From the NCBI GenBank assembly GCA_951799405.1, contig OX637342.1, positions 16,663,298-16,727,297 on the forward strand: DNA of 64,000 nucleotides, written 5' to 3'. This document shows positions 19,350 to 30,615 of this stretch, piece by piece (within the stretch, counting starts at the first letter, position 1; each line of letters starts with the position of its first letter). The position numbers were made by a program, and so were the translations under genes. A model generated the notes under the pieces. It saw only the letters and a list, made by a program, of their open reading frames with translations, made no database searches and had not been told where the DNA came from. Source of the DNA: Agapetus fuscipes (Eukaryota; Arthropoda; Insecta; Trichoptera; Glossosomatidae).

Positions 19350-21172
19350 GTCATAACTCGTTACAGGAGTCGACTATTATATAACAATAAGTTCTGAGCT
19401 GAATACAAAAAAAATACAAATAGAGACAACATCCAAGCTCGCTCAAAATATTTAATATGTTAGTGCGTAAAATCCACTACGAACTCACTCGAAAAAGAGT
19501 GGAACATTCCATATAAAACATCTTGAAGTGAATATGGAATACACAAACAAAATATTACAAATACACCGGCTCTTTCGAGCCTCAAACACGTCTGTACTCA
19601 CAGACATTTTCCTCCTTCGACAAAATGAACAAGGCTTTAAGTGTCCTCTTATACACAAAAGTGCATATCAGATCCCAGATTTACGAAACGTAAAATCTCA
19701 AGAAAATGCGCTCCCTTTTCCAAGAAAAAGGCCAGCATTTCTTCCCCTTACATCAATTTCCACTCAAAGCAGTGATAATTTCATCCCTACATCAACATAC
19801 CGTGGAAAATCCACACACGGACCTACGAAAGTAGAATCCCGGAAAACGGCTTCCCTTGCCCAAAGGACCACATTTTCCCACTCTTTCTCGGTGGCGCCAC
19901 TTCATTTTTTAGAAGAATAAAGAAACTTCATTATTCAATCTTTTTCCAAAGGGTTAATTCGGAAAACCATTGAAATTTTACAAAAAAAAAACTGTAAAAG
20001 ATATTTACATACATAAAAACAAATGTAGTCAAGAAATCCTAATTCTAACTAAATTACCTATTTGTACACTATAAAACAAAATTTCTCCGATGTTTTTTGA
20101 GAACCGATCAAGTTTACATTTCTCCAAGTGACCCGTATATCAGTCAAACATCGCACAAAAGTGATATGCTATTGGCTTGCAAGAAATAAAACCATCTTAA
20201 ATATTAAACTAAAATGAATCCTAAGCTACCTTTTTACAAAAATTACAATCCTCTATCGTTTTTTTGAGGGTTCTTGGAACGATTTCAATGTTCCCTGACA
20301 ACACACAAAAGTACCTAAAGCTAATCTATAAAATTATTTACAAATGGCAGCCAACAGAATAGCCATAGTTCGTAGTAAATTTTCGAAAGGAGCTAATCAC
20401 CAGTCTACCCCGAAAAAAAATATATATTTTAAAATGTTTTTGAGAATAGCACATTAAAAAAACCAAATGGGGGAAAAAAAACATCATGAATTACCAAACA
20501 CTTAATCCTCACATTAAATAAAATACTTCTGAGAATCCTTTAATGTGGAAAAAAGTTTGTTAAAAGCTTTTATGAAAAAAAACATAAAGTGAAAGTTTAT
20601 TTGCCTAGCAACAAATAATGCATCAATTTCAAGGTAGGTACTTATGTAAAATAAACAAAGCTAGATTTCTGTGAAAAAAAATAAAACAAAATAATGATGC
20701 TTTCTCAAATGAATTCTCAAAAATGCATGTACATTTTATTGATATTAAAATTTCACAGAATTTTAAATCGTCAAAGTACATTTACGCAAATGCAAAAAAC
20801 AAAAAGGAAGCGACCAAAATAGTGTTAAAATCAAAATAGACAGAAATACTAAATGTTGAAGAAAAAATGAAATTTGGCGTAAAAAATTAAAATATGACGA
20901 GGTTTCTTAGCAAATGATACAAGATTTAATGATTTATTTTTCAGGCTTCTCAAAGATTGCATGTCAATTTATATTGATATAAAAATTCTATCATAATTTT
21001 TAATCGTCAAAAGGACATTAAAGCAAAATGCAAAAGCAATCAAAACAAAAACAATTCACTCCAAAATCAAGGCAAGAAAACATATGACGTCATAATGAAA
21101 GCAAAAAAAATACACTAAAAAAACAGAGCTTCACAAAACAATTCCCAAAATAAAAGTTCGCAATATCGAAAG
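19350..21172. other. Interior of non-coding LTR element
   Basis: AT-rich, with many A runs. No gag, protease, RT or integrase motif was found on either strand. A plus-strand 130-codon frame (19528-19920) has no recognisable motif and runs against the element. Confidence 0.7.
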
Positions 21173-21173
21173 A

Positions 21174-21193
21174 ATCCCAGTTGGATGCGCCAG
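21174..21193 (-). other. Primer-binding site of non-coding LTR element
   Basis: The minus strand right after the 5' LTR reads CTGGCGCATCCAACTGGG. A TGG-start one base from the LTR edge matches the complement of a tRNA 3' CCA end. TGGCGC is common in lysine-tRNA-type primer sites, but the rest differs, so the tRNA is not assigned. Confidence 0.75.
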
Positions 21194-21823
21194 TGTTATG
21201 TTTAGATTGAAAGGTATCTTCAGGATACTTACATCCGGCTAGCTCTCATCAGCATCACTCTCAGGGCGTGGGGGTCTTTCTTTCGGTTGCTCACTTGTAC
21301 TTTGGGAAGGGTTTTATAATTAAAAGATAAAGTTAACATGAACAAATAAGGGTTTATTACTGTACTAATATGGGGGGGAAAAGGGGAAATAAGGGATTGG
21401 CCAGACCTACAGGTTTTCACCAGAACACTCCCTATTCCGTTGGCTGGAGTTCTAAACGGAAGGCCTGGGGCAGCGCCCCAGGCTAGCGGCGGTTCACGAG
21501 GCGGACGTCTCCACACGTGGAAGCCCCTGGGTGGGCGCTCCTATGCCTCTGGTCCACAAGGCGGGTGCCTTGCTGGCAGGAAATCCAAGTAGATGGGGGG
21601 GGAGGGAGCTCCATTGTAGTGCCCCCTCTTGCACCGCTTGGTGCTTGGTCGCTGACGTCTTAGTCGGTTGACATCTTGCCGGGAACTAACGAACGACGGC
21701 CTGATTAGTTCATACGGTGCAGTTCGGCCGCTTCCGTGACCGTTCGGCTCCGCTCGGCCCACAAACACACACTGCACACTTCGGGATTGTTTTTTATAAT
21801 ATGTTATTTAAAATAACATAACA
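21194..21823 (-). repeat. 5' LTR of non-coding LTR element
   Basis: 630 bp, apparently identical to the other LTR, which implies recent insertion or gene conversion. Confidence 0.9.
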
Positions 21824-22344
21824 ATATAGTGTAAATTCTTGCTGCGTTATCCCCGAAGGGGTCGCATGTGGCGAGTTGAACCTATTTTTTTTTACAGGTA
21901 AGGGGGTCGGCCTTACGCCAACCATTTCAGTTGAACTCGTACTCGTTTCTTGTGAAGGCTGAGTAAACCTTGCCGGTATTTGATTTTGGGGTTTGAAATA
22001 AACACTAAAACGGGAAATCATTTCTGGCACCCTCGGTGGGATTCGAACCCGAGCTCACGGTATAGAATGCAAGCACTCTACCAACTGATTTATCGACCGG
22101 CAAAAATGTGTGTTTTCTAAAATTTGTTTTTATTCACGCAAATAATCTAGTTTACCGTTTTTCATTGTTTATAATATAAACTGTATGGCCGCTTGGGGAT
22201 AAAAAAATGCATTATTTTATTTTTTCACAAAAATAAATTTACATGGACATCTTTTTTGCAAAAACTCATTTTTCTGCATTCTTCAATATTTAAGTCGATA
22301 GATTAAATGTTTCTGCTTCTAACCTTAATATAAATGCTAAGTAA

Positions 22345-22650
22345 ATAAGCTGCACATATAGAGCAACTTCATACCGCGTTGTTCTCAAAAGGGTTACATA
22401 TTAAACCAATTTATTTTTATAGGCAAGGGTCGGTCTTACGCCAGCCCCGTCATTTGAAGTGAGGGTTTCTCAGCTTCCGAGGGGGCTGGTTCTCATTTCC
22501 TTTGATGGCCACGAAAGCCTTGCTGGTATTTCGATTTTGGCTATGATAATTGATAGAAATACTCAAACCGTAAATTGTTTCTGACACCCTCAGTAGAGTC
22601 AAACCCTAGTCCTCGGCATGGAATGCAAGTGTTCTACCAACTGAGCTATA
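22345..22650 (-). mobile_element. SINE A copy, diverged
   Basis: Reverse copy from CTGCACATATAGAGCAAC to a head ending ACCAACTGAGCTAT. Body matches include GGTCGGTCTTACGCCAGCC. Confidence 0.8.
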
Positions 22651-22783
22651 TAACAATTTGAGCGAAGTTATTTTAATTTTCACAAAAATAACTATTACCT
22701 GTTTATAAGGAAAAATATGAAACAATTGAAACAAATATGCAATGATAGGAAAATAAGAGAGAAAATTCAGCCTTCTCTGGTTA

Positions 22784-23711
22784 GGGTCAGTGTGGCAACA
22801 GTGGATCATTTTTTTTCAAGCGCTCAGAATTATTTTTGTATAAATGCAATCAATTTGCAACTTTTATCAAACGGTTAATAAATTAAGTACCTACAACTTG
22901 TTCTAAGAGCTCCATCTTTTTTATCCAATAAATACAGAGATATTTTGCATTTAGGGAAAAATGGGAAATGATCCACTGTGTACCCTATGGTGTACACAGT
23001 GGATCAAACAATAAAAACCAAAATTATTTGTATTTCAAAAAAACATATTCATTAGACAATTTTTTTTTCTGTTATACACAATGGTTATACACCAATTTTA
23101 ATCAAACGGAACAAAATAACATTAAATAAGTGGATGATAATACAGGAAAAATCCACATTGAAGAAGTAATAAGAATGTTGACGGGCATTGCTGCGTCTTC
23201 CGAGGTAAACGCAACTATGCTACACATTTAGTGTAACTTCTTTCTGCGTTCTTCCCAAAGGGTCTCATGTGGCGAGTGGAATCTATTTATTTTTACAGGT
23301 AAGATGATCGACTATGTACCCTATGATGTTGATCCACTGTGTACCCTTTCAACAAATTTCTTTTGGGGCAGAAATTTATGTATTTCACTTTGTACAAAGT
23401 AATGCAGTAATGTTATAATGGAAGTAGGATTATTGTTAATGAGGATAAATGAATAACTTCTAGCCGAACTTCAATACTTTAAAAATAAGAAGACAACAAA
23501 GCGAAGCTTAATTTTTACTTTTGACTGTCAGAAACACGTTTTGTAACTCAGCAAAACCAAACTGCATTGAAGTAGGACTCTGTTTGGTTCAGACATGTTC
23601 AGACATGAGCACCATGCCAGGGTGAAAGCAATAGCCCTGTATAACTACTCATCTGGAAGAAACTGCCCTGATCCACTGTACCCACATGATCCACTGTTGC
23701 CACTTTGACCC
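22784..23711. mobile_element. 928-bp MITE with 25-bp TIRs and TA duplication
   Basis: The ends are GGGTCAGTGTGGC and its reverse complement counterpart GCCACTTTGACCC, 25 bp with two mismatches, flanked by TA (22782-22783, 23712-23713). The motif TGATCCACTGTGTACCC recurs inside. A 15-bp-arm palindrome lies at 22969-23006. No transposase. The TA target and GGG-type TIRs suggest Tc1/mariner-type mobilisation. A SINE A tail fragment lies at 23228-23312. Confidence 0.75.
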
Positions 23712-23713
23712 TA

Positions 23714-24100
23714 CACCTAATAGAATTATGATTGAAATACAGTAACAGTTACAGCCATAAAACATTTTTAGAAACTGAGAAAAGCTAAAGAGAGTAATAA
23801 AACTGATAAGCCACAATGTTTATGCAAATAAATAGGTTCGCTAATTTTTTTTTCGCGGTAGTTTTGTTGCATTTTTTTTTATCAATTTAACGTAGATTTT
23901 TTTTATTGTAATCGATATACTATTAGCTAGCACATACGTGAAAAAACTGTAACATTTTCGTTTTGCGCCAGTCTAATAATAAATTTTCGCGCGGTTTTTG
24001 GGAACAGGCGCGCGTTCGTGAAAGAACCATCTATCTGACAAGAGCATTACCAAACTGACGTTGAATAGAATAATTGTAAAAAAAAAAGATTTAATGCCGA
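23714..24100. other. No recognisable feature
   Basis: AT-rich with a CG-containing patch (23970-24020). No exon or named repeat. Confidence 0.4.
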
Positions 24101-24104
24101 AACC

Positions 24105-24700
24105 TAGGGTTATTATTCCCACCAAGGGTGTCGGAAATTATTTCCGGTTTCAGTGTTTAATTTTGAGACCAAGATAAAATACTGGCAAGGTTAATTCAGC
24201 AGCCTTCACAATAAATGAGTATTAGCGCCATTGGGAGCTGGAAAGTCCTTATTTTAACTTCAAAGGGATTTATGTAAGACCGGCTTTCTTACTTATAATA
24301 GATTACGCACGCCATAAAAGTTCGTTAAAGGGACAACATCCTCTTCGGGAACAACGCAGTAAAGAGTTTCACACTATGTGTAGCGTATTGAAAAGTTGAT
24401 AGCTTTTGCCCCAAGTTCCAAGTTGTTATCCTCAAGTTGTAAGGCTCCCTTACTTACTATAGATTTAGCAATCCACAAATGTTCGTGAAATAGACAAAAC
24501 TTTCTTTGAAAACTACTCGGTAAGAAGTTTCCCTATATGTGCAGCTTATTTGAGAGTTAAAAGTTTTCTACTCCATCATAAAAAATGAACCTACTCCGTT
24601 GAAAGCAGGAGAGTCTTTGCTTAAAAATTTATAACTAAGAAATTAGTGTAAGAATGTCTGACTTGAACATGAAAATAAATAGGTTATATTTTTTGTCTCT
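24105..24700 (+). mobile_element. SINE A copies, old and partly tandem
   Basis: A headless forward copy (24105-24400) is followed by a second tail-half (24446-24545) with GGTAAGAAGTTTCCCTATATG. A third, very worn segment ends AAATAAATAGGTTAT near 24690. Confidence 0.6.
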
Positions 24701-24789
24701 CCGTGAACGTGACTGCAAAAAATTGCATCTTTTTTTATGAAGTTACTGTTGCAATCCAAAATACTTTATCTTTTTCAAAATTTCGACTT

Positions 24790-25060
24790 TCGTTTATTCA
24801 AAACTCATTTCCGAAAATTTCTTCACAGCTTGTTCCGCTAACACGGTTTCATTTTCAATATCCAGCCGCCGAATGGAATTCGTATTCCCGCGGCGAAGCC
24901 TCCCGAGAGCTGGAGCGCGGAACCGGAAGTCGGATAACCGGATGTGGACCGGAAAAAAACTAAAACCTCTGCTCCGAAAGTCGGCATCACTGCACGATCC
25001 ACCTTCATATCCATACCGAATAACAAGTATAAAAGCCTACGTCTTAACTGAACCATAGAG
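24790..25060. other. Unique CpG-containing block
   Basis: Non-repetitive, relatively GC-rich patch (CCCGCGGCGAAGCCTCCCG). Overlapping frames on both strands show no family resemblance. Confidence 0.3.
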
Positions 25061-25061
25061 T

Positions 25062-25465
25062 TTTACGTAACGCGAGCAAGCTACACATATAGTGATACTT
25101 TTTTTTCTCCGAAGGGATCACATGAGACGAGAAAAACCTTGGGGCGTGCATCTCATACAGGCATTTGCGCCTAATAGGTAGGCAATATATGGTAAAAACG
25201 AATTCAAGCAAGTTCGATTGGAGCTATCGTTAGCACCTCAGTAAATCTTAAATGAGTCATTTTAAGGGATGGGAGAAAATATTTATTAAGAAATGTATTT
25301 GCCTCTATTCTATACACGCGCTTGGTGCAACCTATTTGCGCCGACCGCTTCAGTTGAAGTGGGATTTTTCCAGCTCCCAAGGGGCTGGTACTCATTTCTT
25401 GTAAAGGCCGAGTAAGCCTTGCCGGTATTTCAATAAACACCGAGACGGAAAATCATTTCACCATA
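25062..25465 (-). mobile_element. SINE A copy interrupted by a 189-bp element
   Basis: Tail half 25062-25137 (AAGCTACACATATAGTG) and body 25327-25465 (CCGACCGCTTCAGTTGAAG) are one reverse SINE A lacking its head. Confidence 0.7.
25138..25326. mobile_element. 189-bp MITE-like insertion
   Basis: Insertion inside SINE A between two AACC sequences. It has GCGTGCATCTCATACAGG at one end and, inverted, GCGTGTATAGAATAGAGG at the other. A second copy occurs at 25745-25937. Confidence 0.55.
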
Positions 25466-25744
25466 AATGTATTATTATGATTATTAGTTTTCCTTGACTT
25501 CAGGTGGTCAGTCTCATGCCATCCTTTAAGACAAAGCATAGTGACTGAGTGTTAAAAAATGGTACGATTTTTTTTTTTAAAAATAGATTTACACTCGAAT
25601 AAAAAAAGCACATTTACATTTTAAATCTAGATGAACAAAAAAACAATTAAGCAGTGTACAAAATAAAACGCTGACTAAAGACGGTTTTTTTGTTTTCTTA
25701 CATTTTTTAGTTTGTTGAGGTCAACGTGAAGTTTACACTCGACT

Positions 25745-25937
25745 CAGGAGCGTGCATCCCATACAACCACATGCGCCTAATAGGTAGGCAATATATGGTA
25801 AAAAAAACACATTAACAAGTAAGCTTGATATTCAGATTTATAGTTCTAAATTTAAGTTCGATTTTAAAAAAGTTATTTTAAAGGAATGGAAGAAAATATT
25901 TATTCTGAAATGTACTTGCCTATACTCTATGCACGCG
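25745..25937. mobile_element. Second copy of the 189-bp element
   Basis: Shares GCGCCTAATAGGTAGGCAAT and AGAAAATATTTATT..GAAATGTA with 25138-25326, same order and ends. Confidence 0.55.
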
Positions 25938-26460
25938 CCTTCTCAAACCGTAGGCGCTAGAGTGCTACGCTTTTAGTATTATAGATTTAAGACATGAAAT
26001 ATGAGGTGAAACTTTATTGCGTTTTGAATTTGAATCGTAAACATGTATTGTTAAATTGAGACCGAAAAATGCAAACATTTTTATTGAAATTTCAAATTGA
26101 ATATTTATAAAAGTTTGCATGAAAAACGTAACCAATTACTACTGTTAATACCAATGGCTACTGTTGTTAAAAAGCTAAAATTGTATCAATCGTTGTTTAA
26201 ATGCAGCAGTTGTAGCAACATTTTCATCTTTTCGCTGAAGAAGCCTATCGCAGACATGAGCAAAACGTCCGGAGGCTCCAGCTCCGATAGACAACGGCAA
26301 CAGATCCCGGGAAACAACTATTTAGGGTCAATATTAAAATCATTGCATTAAAAATAACAATTTGACAAGCACAGAAAACAGCGATCCCACTTTAAATATT
26401 CAGTACTTCTTGAAGATTTTTTTTAAAGAAAAACCTAGTTCGTTGGATCAATGTATGTAT
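25938..26460. other. No recognisable feature
   Basis: AT-rich. An 84-codon frame at 26097-26351 includes a Ser-rich segment but no known domain. Confidence 0.4.
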
Positions 26461-27266
26461 TGTTACGAATCTGTGTTTGTTTAGTTATGATTGTGTGTTT
26501 GTACTTACTCGTATATGTGTGTCTAGACGTAAGTATTTGGATGGTTATACCTACTCGTATTCACTGGAAGCTTCTACTCGAGACGATTCTGGCATATGCT
26601 AGAATAGCCCTTAGTCACCTATAAATACGGATTGCAGTGCTTTGGAGGTCTTCAGCACCCGATTCGTCCCGAGCCGTTACAAACTGTGAACCTAATGTGT
26701 AAAAAAAAAACGCAACTGAGCTAGACATATTATATAGTGTAACTTCTTGCCTGCGTTTCCCCGAAGGGGTCGCATGTGGCGCTTCGGGACCTATTTATTT
26801 TTACAGGTAAGGAGGCCGCCCTCACACCAGCCACTTTCAGTTGAAGTGAGGGTTTCCCAGCTCCCGGGGGGGCTGGTTCTCATTTCTTGTAAAGGCTGAG
26901 GAAGCCTTTGAGATCGAACCCTTGCTCTCGGCATGGAATGCAAGCGTTCTACCAATTGGTACAATGCTTGCATTCTACCAATCGACCTCTCAGCTATCGA
27001 CCTTTTAACGAGCTTGATCGTCGTCGCTACAAAGCGCCAATTCTCAAGCAAGACCCAGTTGCTGTAAGACTGGATGGACCTTTGGTGGCCGGTCATTAGT
27101 AAAGGTTTTATGAATTTTTCAACCCAGCGAAGAGCAAATTTGAAAATATAAATCGTATATTTTTTGTGCTCCACCGGGAATCGAACCCATAACCTTCCCA
27201 TTCAGAGTCCGAAGTGTTACCACTGAACTACGGACCGGTCAAATTGAACCAAAGCAAATCGTGACA
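26461..27266 (+). mobile_element. Solo LTR with nested SINE dimer
   Basis: Begins TGTTACGAATCTG and ends CAAATCGTGACA, which is homologous to the end of the LTR at 41610. Flanks are GTAT and CTAT (one mismatch). It contains CACCTATAAATACGG as a TATA region and is interrupted by the SINE at 26711-27240. Confidence 0.65.
26711..27240 (-). mobile_element. SINE B-A heterodimer
   Basis: Reverse unit: SINE B (26998-27240, head ACTACGGACCGGTC) is joined through CGAGCTT..AGGTCGATAGC to SINE A (26711-26995). The A head is slightly duplicated (ATTCTACCAATTGGTA..). Same junction as at 40574 and 61945. Confidence 0.8.
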
Positions 27267-27399
27267 CTATGCTTGAATGATTCACAGAGCTTGTCAAAGA
27301 CTCGTGAAATCGAGAAGAGCCTTTGTTCATCAGTAGAATATTTTTTTTTTTTTTTTAGTAAAAACTGCAGGTTTCTGTATAACAAGCATAGAGTAATAA

Positions 27400-27640
27400 T
27401 TTCGGCGGTGACCGGTGAAACATTGACTTTGTATGCAGAGCGAGGGGAGACCGGGGCGACGCAGGACGCCGGCGGGGCGGGGCGGTAATAAATATGTTGT
27501 CGGCGATATATCCCGCGGGACGCGCGACCGTCCGTTATCCGGGGCGATTATCATGCGTGGATCGACACAATTTGTACAGAGGCGGGCTTCGCTACCAGAC
27601 CAACTGCGCAGTGATGGCCTACCGAAGAGAAACATTAAAA
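27400..27640. promoter_or_regulatory. GC-rich island with GC boxes
   Basis: The strongest local GC rise in the intron: GGCGGGGCGGGGCGG at about 27472-27486, then CGCGGGACGCGCGACCG. The GC-box repeats resemble Sp-family sites. No exon is apparent. It may be an intronic enhancer or a cryptic promoter. Confidence 0.35.
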
Positions 27641-27659
27641 ACTGAAGAAAAAATAGATC

Positions 27660-27880
27660 TACAATAACAGTTGCAAAGATACCTATATATTGAAATTTAA
27701 AATTCATATTAAATGCATGCCCACAAACAGGTTCATCAAGTTTTTGCTTACAAATGCTGCTTGTGTACTTAAAAATTAAAATCCAAACCTCAAAACAACT
27801 AAAGCCCTCCAACTTTGGCCGATCTTTGATGAAACATGTGGGGAAATGGCAAAGTGGACCATTTTTTACAGTATGGGAAT
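27660..27880 (-). repeat. Element C copy, diverged
   Basis: Reverse copy from AACAGTTGCAAAGATA to ACCATTTTTTACAGTATGG. It lacks the outer head. Confidence 0.65.
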
Positions 27881-28527
27881 ATGATTTTTAAGACAATTCA
27901 ATCAAAAAATCATTTTTGAAAAAAATGGAAAATAAACTACGCAAACCCTGAGGGGACAGACATTCACTATTTTTCGGCATCAATGAAAATATCTTTTAAA
28001 AAAAATAGCCCTTCACGTAGGGCTACATGAAGGATACTCGTTTTGTATAACATTTGAAATAGTCAACTCTTCACCAAAAACTAAGCCAAATCAAATATTG
28101 AAAAGGGAGGGAAAAGTTGTTGACCACTTTAACGTGCAGCGTGTAGTACAATAGTCCGCGTTTATCCACCGCTCCCCGATAATTCATCGCCATCGCAGAT
28201 CGTATATTGATCCGGAAATATTCGGGATCGTGCTTCGCGGTGTGTGAGATAGACTCTGCCATGCCGGGCTACGTACACTCACCTCGATAGCGTTAATGTA
28301 CAAAATGTATCAAAGCTTACTCGCTCACTAGGACTGCCATCGTATATTGCATACATTTTCAGTTTACGCGATGGAAGGGAGTTAACGCAGTATTTTGTAC
28401 TCGGGGTACAGCTATCTACCTGGGTCTATGATTATCGGGAATAAGTGAGAATCTAACTAGTTCAACTAACAGGAACACGGTTCATAGAAAAGTTAAAGTT
28501 AAAGTAAAATTATGATTTTTGTTTAAT
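27881..28527. other. No recognisable repeat; unique CpG-containing patch
   Basis: 28090-28290 is unique and CpG-containing (GATCGTGCTTCGCGGTGTG). A 63-codon minus-strand frame there has no known motif. Confidence 0.35.
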
Positions 28528-28640
28528 ATTTTTCTTTGACTTATAGGTTGGTATGAGGGTGATCACCCATGCTGTAGAAAATGGTTCACCTTGCCAATCT
28601 CAACCCTGTTTCAGGGAAGGCAGGAGTTGCAGGGTGCATA
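28528..28640 (+). repeat. Element C head fragment
   Basis: Forward copy from TTTGACTTATAGGTTGG to GGAGTTGCAGGGTG, fused to a truncated SINE B. Confidence 0.7.
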
Positions 28641-29030
28641 TTTGAATATATTGTTGTAATTTTGCTTTGGGTTTTATTAATTAAATAGCGATTTAAATTT
28701 ATTTTACAAAAAATATCTTTCACAAAATCGTTCACAATATACTCTTCACTCTCTGCTTCGCGTCTCGTATTTATATGTGCGGCAGAAACGATTCTTGCAT
28801 GTTCAAGAACATGGTAGATACTTCCTACATAGTAAATAGAACATTGTTCTACACTATACCAGAGATGTCACACACACCAACCTGCGTGCCTAGGCTCACG
28901 TATGAGCGAATCTATAGTTCGTAACAATATAAATGGTACTTTTTTTTTGTACTCCGCCGAGATTCGAATCTACGATCTTTTATTAAAACGAGTCCAAAGC
29001 GCTAACTACTAGACTACAGACCTGTCGAAA
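28632..29030 (-). mobile_element. SINE B fragment split by a solo LTR
   Basis: The body edge GCATATTTGAATAT (left of 28652) and the head part 28927-29030 (AAATGGTAC, GATTCGAATCTACGA, ACTAGACTACAGACC) were one reverse SINE B before the LTR inserted at its ATAT. Confidence 0.65.
28652..28926 (-). mobile_element. Solo LTR with ATAT target duplication
   Basis: On the minus strand it starts TGTTACGAACTATAG and ends ATTACAACA, with ATAT on both flanks (28648-28651, 28927-28930). TATA-like ACATATAAATACGAG lies within. 275 bp. Confidence 0.85.
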
Positions 29031-29424
29031 TTTTATGTCACAGCAGTAAAATAAAACAATTTCTGAAAAATATTGAAAAGGAGAAGCAAATTTCGGGTAA
29101 GCATGGTTTTGGTATGACTATTTGTGCAGCTTCATGGCTGTGTATGGACGATGAATGCCGTTGTCAGCGGTGCAAACTGCTGGTCAAATATTTATTTTGC
29201 GTTTCACCAGGGTGGCGTATCGGTCAGCCAGGTGCATCTACTGGGGGGAACATTGTGAGGGTGCTTTAACAAACATGCATACACCTGGATTTTCTATTTT
29301 TACCCTGGAGGACACTGAGCAAAGCCAGTTCTAGACTTCACTCATTTCTGGTTGCAATCTGTTAGAGCTCATTAGATGTTTGAAGCAACTGGATAATGCT
29401 TTCAAGCATGTGTAAAGTCGCCTT
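29031..29424. other. No recognisable feature
   Basis: Unique sequence. No exon or known repeat seen. Confidence 0.4.
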
Positions 29425-29700
29425 AGTGCATATTTATCTTATCTAAAACAGAGGTTGTTGGCTTAGAGATGTAGGTAATTTCACATGAGCAATGTTTGTT
29501 TATGTACTGGACCTATGCGTCTTATGAAAGCTGCAAATTGATTTTGAAAATATTAAAAACGCCTCTAACACTATCATTGCTAAATTTTTTCTTAGCTCAG
29601 ATTGTGTAAAATGAGATTTTGAAGAAAATCTCATTTAAGGTCATCATTGACTCAAATGGTAGACAGGTCGAACAAGTACGGGGGGGAAGATAAGTCAAGC
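29425..29700 (+). repeat. Repeat F copy
   Basis: Carries CACATGAGCAATGTTTGTTTATG and TTTCTTAGCTCAGATTGTG in the same order as at 6975-7220. Confidence 0.6.
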
Positions 29701-29731
29701 ATTGCGCCATCTAAAACATCAAGCAACATTG

Positions 29732-29995
29732 ACCGGTTCGTAGTCTAGTGATTAGCGCCTCGGACTTGTAATTACAAGGTTGTGAATTTGATTCCCAGCG
29801 GAGCACAAAATATATATTATTTATGTTTTCAAATATGCTCTTCGCTGGGTTGTAAAATTCATACTCCTATACTAATGGTCACCAAAGTCCATCCAGCCTT
29901 AAAACAACTGGGTCTTGTTTGAGAATTGGCGCTTTCTATAGCGAAAACCATGCTCTTGGGATTTGATTCGCACAAAAAGCAGAGATTTCAAAGTA
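29732..29995 (+). mobile_element. SINE B copy, (ATT)n-type tail
   Basis: Head GACCGGTTCGTAGTCTAGTG, B-box-like TTTGATTCCCAG, body, then a degraded CACAAAAAGCAG tail. Confidence 0.75.
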
Positions 29996-29999
29996 GATA

Positions 30000-30240
30000 A
30001 TTATAATCTTATGTTGCAAAGAGTTAAAATTCATATAAAATGCATGACCACAAACAGGCACATGTACGTTCACACTTACTAATGCTGCTTGTGTATTTAC
30101 AAATTAAAATCCAAACCTCAAATGAACCTAAACCCTGCAACTTTTGTCGAACTTCCCTCAAACAAGGGTGACATTAGCAAAGTGAACCATTTTCACAGTA
30201 TAATCGGTCAGCTTCATACCAACCTATAAGTCAAGGAATC
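30000..30240 (-). repeat. Element C copy
   Basis: Nearly complete reverse copy, ending CTATAAGTCAAGGAATC about 80 bp from the receptor exon at 30320. Confidence 0.78.
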
Positions 30241-30319
30241 ATCGTAATGTAAAATTATAAAGGTGTTTCGAGAGAGATGAAGTATTAGAAGAATCAAGAA
30301 AATAATATATAATACTCAC

Positions 30320-30472
30320 AATTTTCATAAATTGCATTAGACCAAGGCCATGTTCCCAAAGGTCCTGTCTGTCACATGGCAGGGACTTTGTCTCAATGCC
30401 TTGAGATTCTTCAAGTTCAGAAAAAGCTAATCCAAAATGGTTGACAGCATCACTCATGAGAGCAGTCTCCAG
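30320..30472 (-). CDS. Kainate-type glutamate receptor, ATD exon 5
   Basis: 153 bp, 51 codons, phase 0 on both sides; acceptor CTTTTAG, donor ATT|GTGAGT. It encodes LETALMSDAVNHFGLAFSEL and ends DLWEHGLGLMQFMKI. It resembles the ATD lobe-2 region of kainate receptors (ALMYDAV, W.HG..L..YM). It is followed by a 13.5-kb intron loaded with mobile DNA. Confidence 0.9.
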
Positions 30473-30615
30473 CTAAAAGATCAAGCAGGAATTAGAAAGA
30501 AAAAATCTTTGTGTTTTTTTTAGCTTAAAGTATAAAGATTTAGGTAATCTTAATTGATACTACTAAAAATATTTGTCTCAAGTAACTCAAATAGTTATGT
30601 AAATGAAAGAATCAC

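Larger units (their letters stand above)
18346..21823 (-). mobile_element. Non-coding LTR retrotransposon, identical 630-bp LTRs
   Basis: LTRs 18346-18975 and 21194-21823 start TGTTATGTTTAG, end AACATAACA and are the same length. I found no difference between them. ATAT flanks both sides. On the minus strand a TGGCGC primer site follows the 5' LTR, and a purine tract precedes the 3' LTR. The 2.2-kb interior has no gag or pol, so it is a non-autonomous element needing proteins in trans. A 4-bp duplication fits Ty3/gypsy-type integration. Confidence 0.92.
18318..22100 (-). mobile_element. SINE A copy split by an LTR element
   Basis: The tail half (18318-18345, CGCAACTAAGCTACACATAT) and the rest (21824-22100, ATATAGTG onward to the head ending ATCGACCGG) form one reverse SINE A. 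The 3.5-kb LTR element sits between them, flanked by ATAT. Confidence 0.88.

Noticed and set aside
19528..19920. 130-codon plus-strand frame
   Set aside because: Runs against the orientation set by the primer site and purine tract; no motif.
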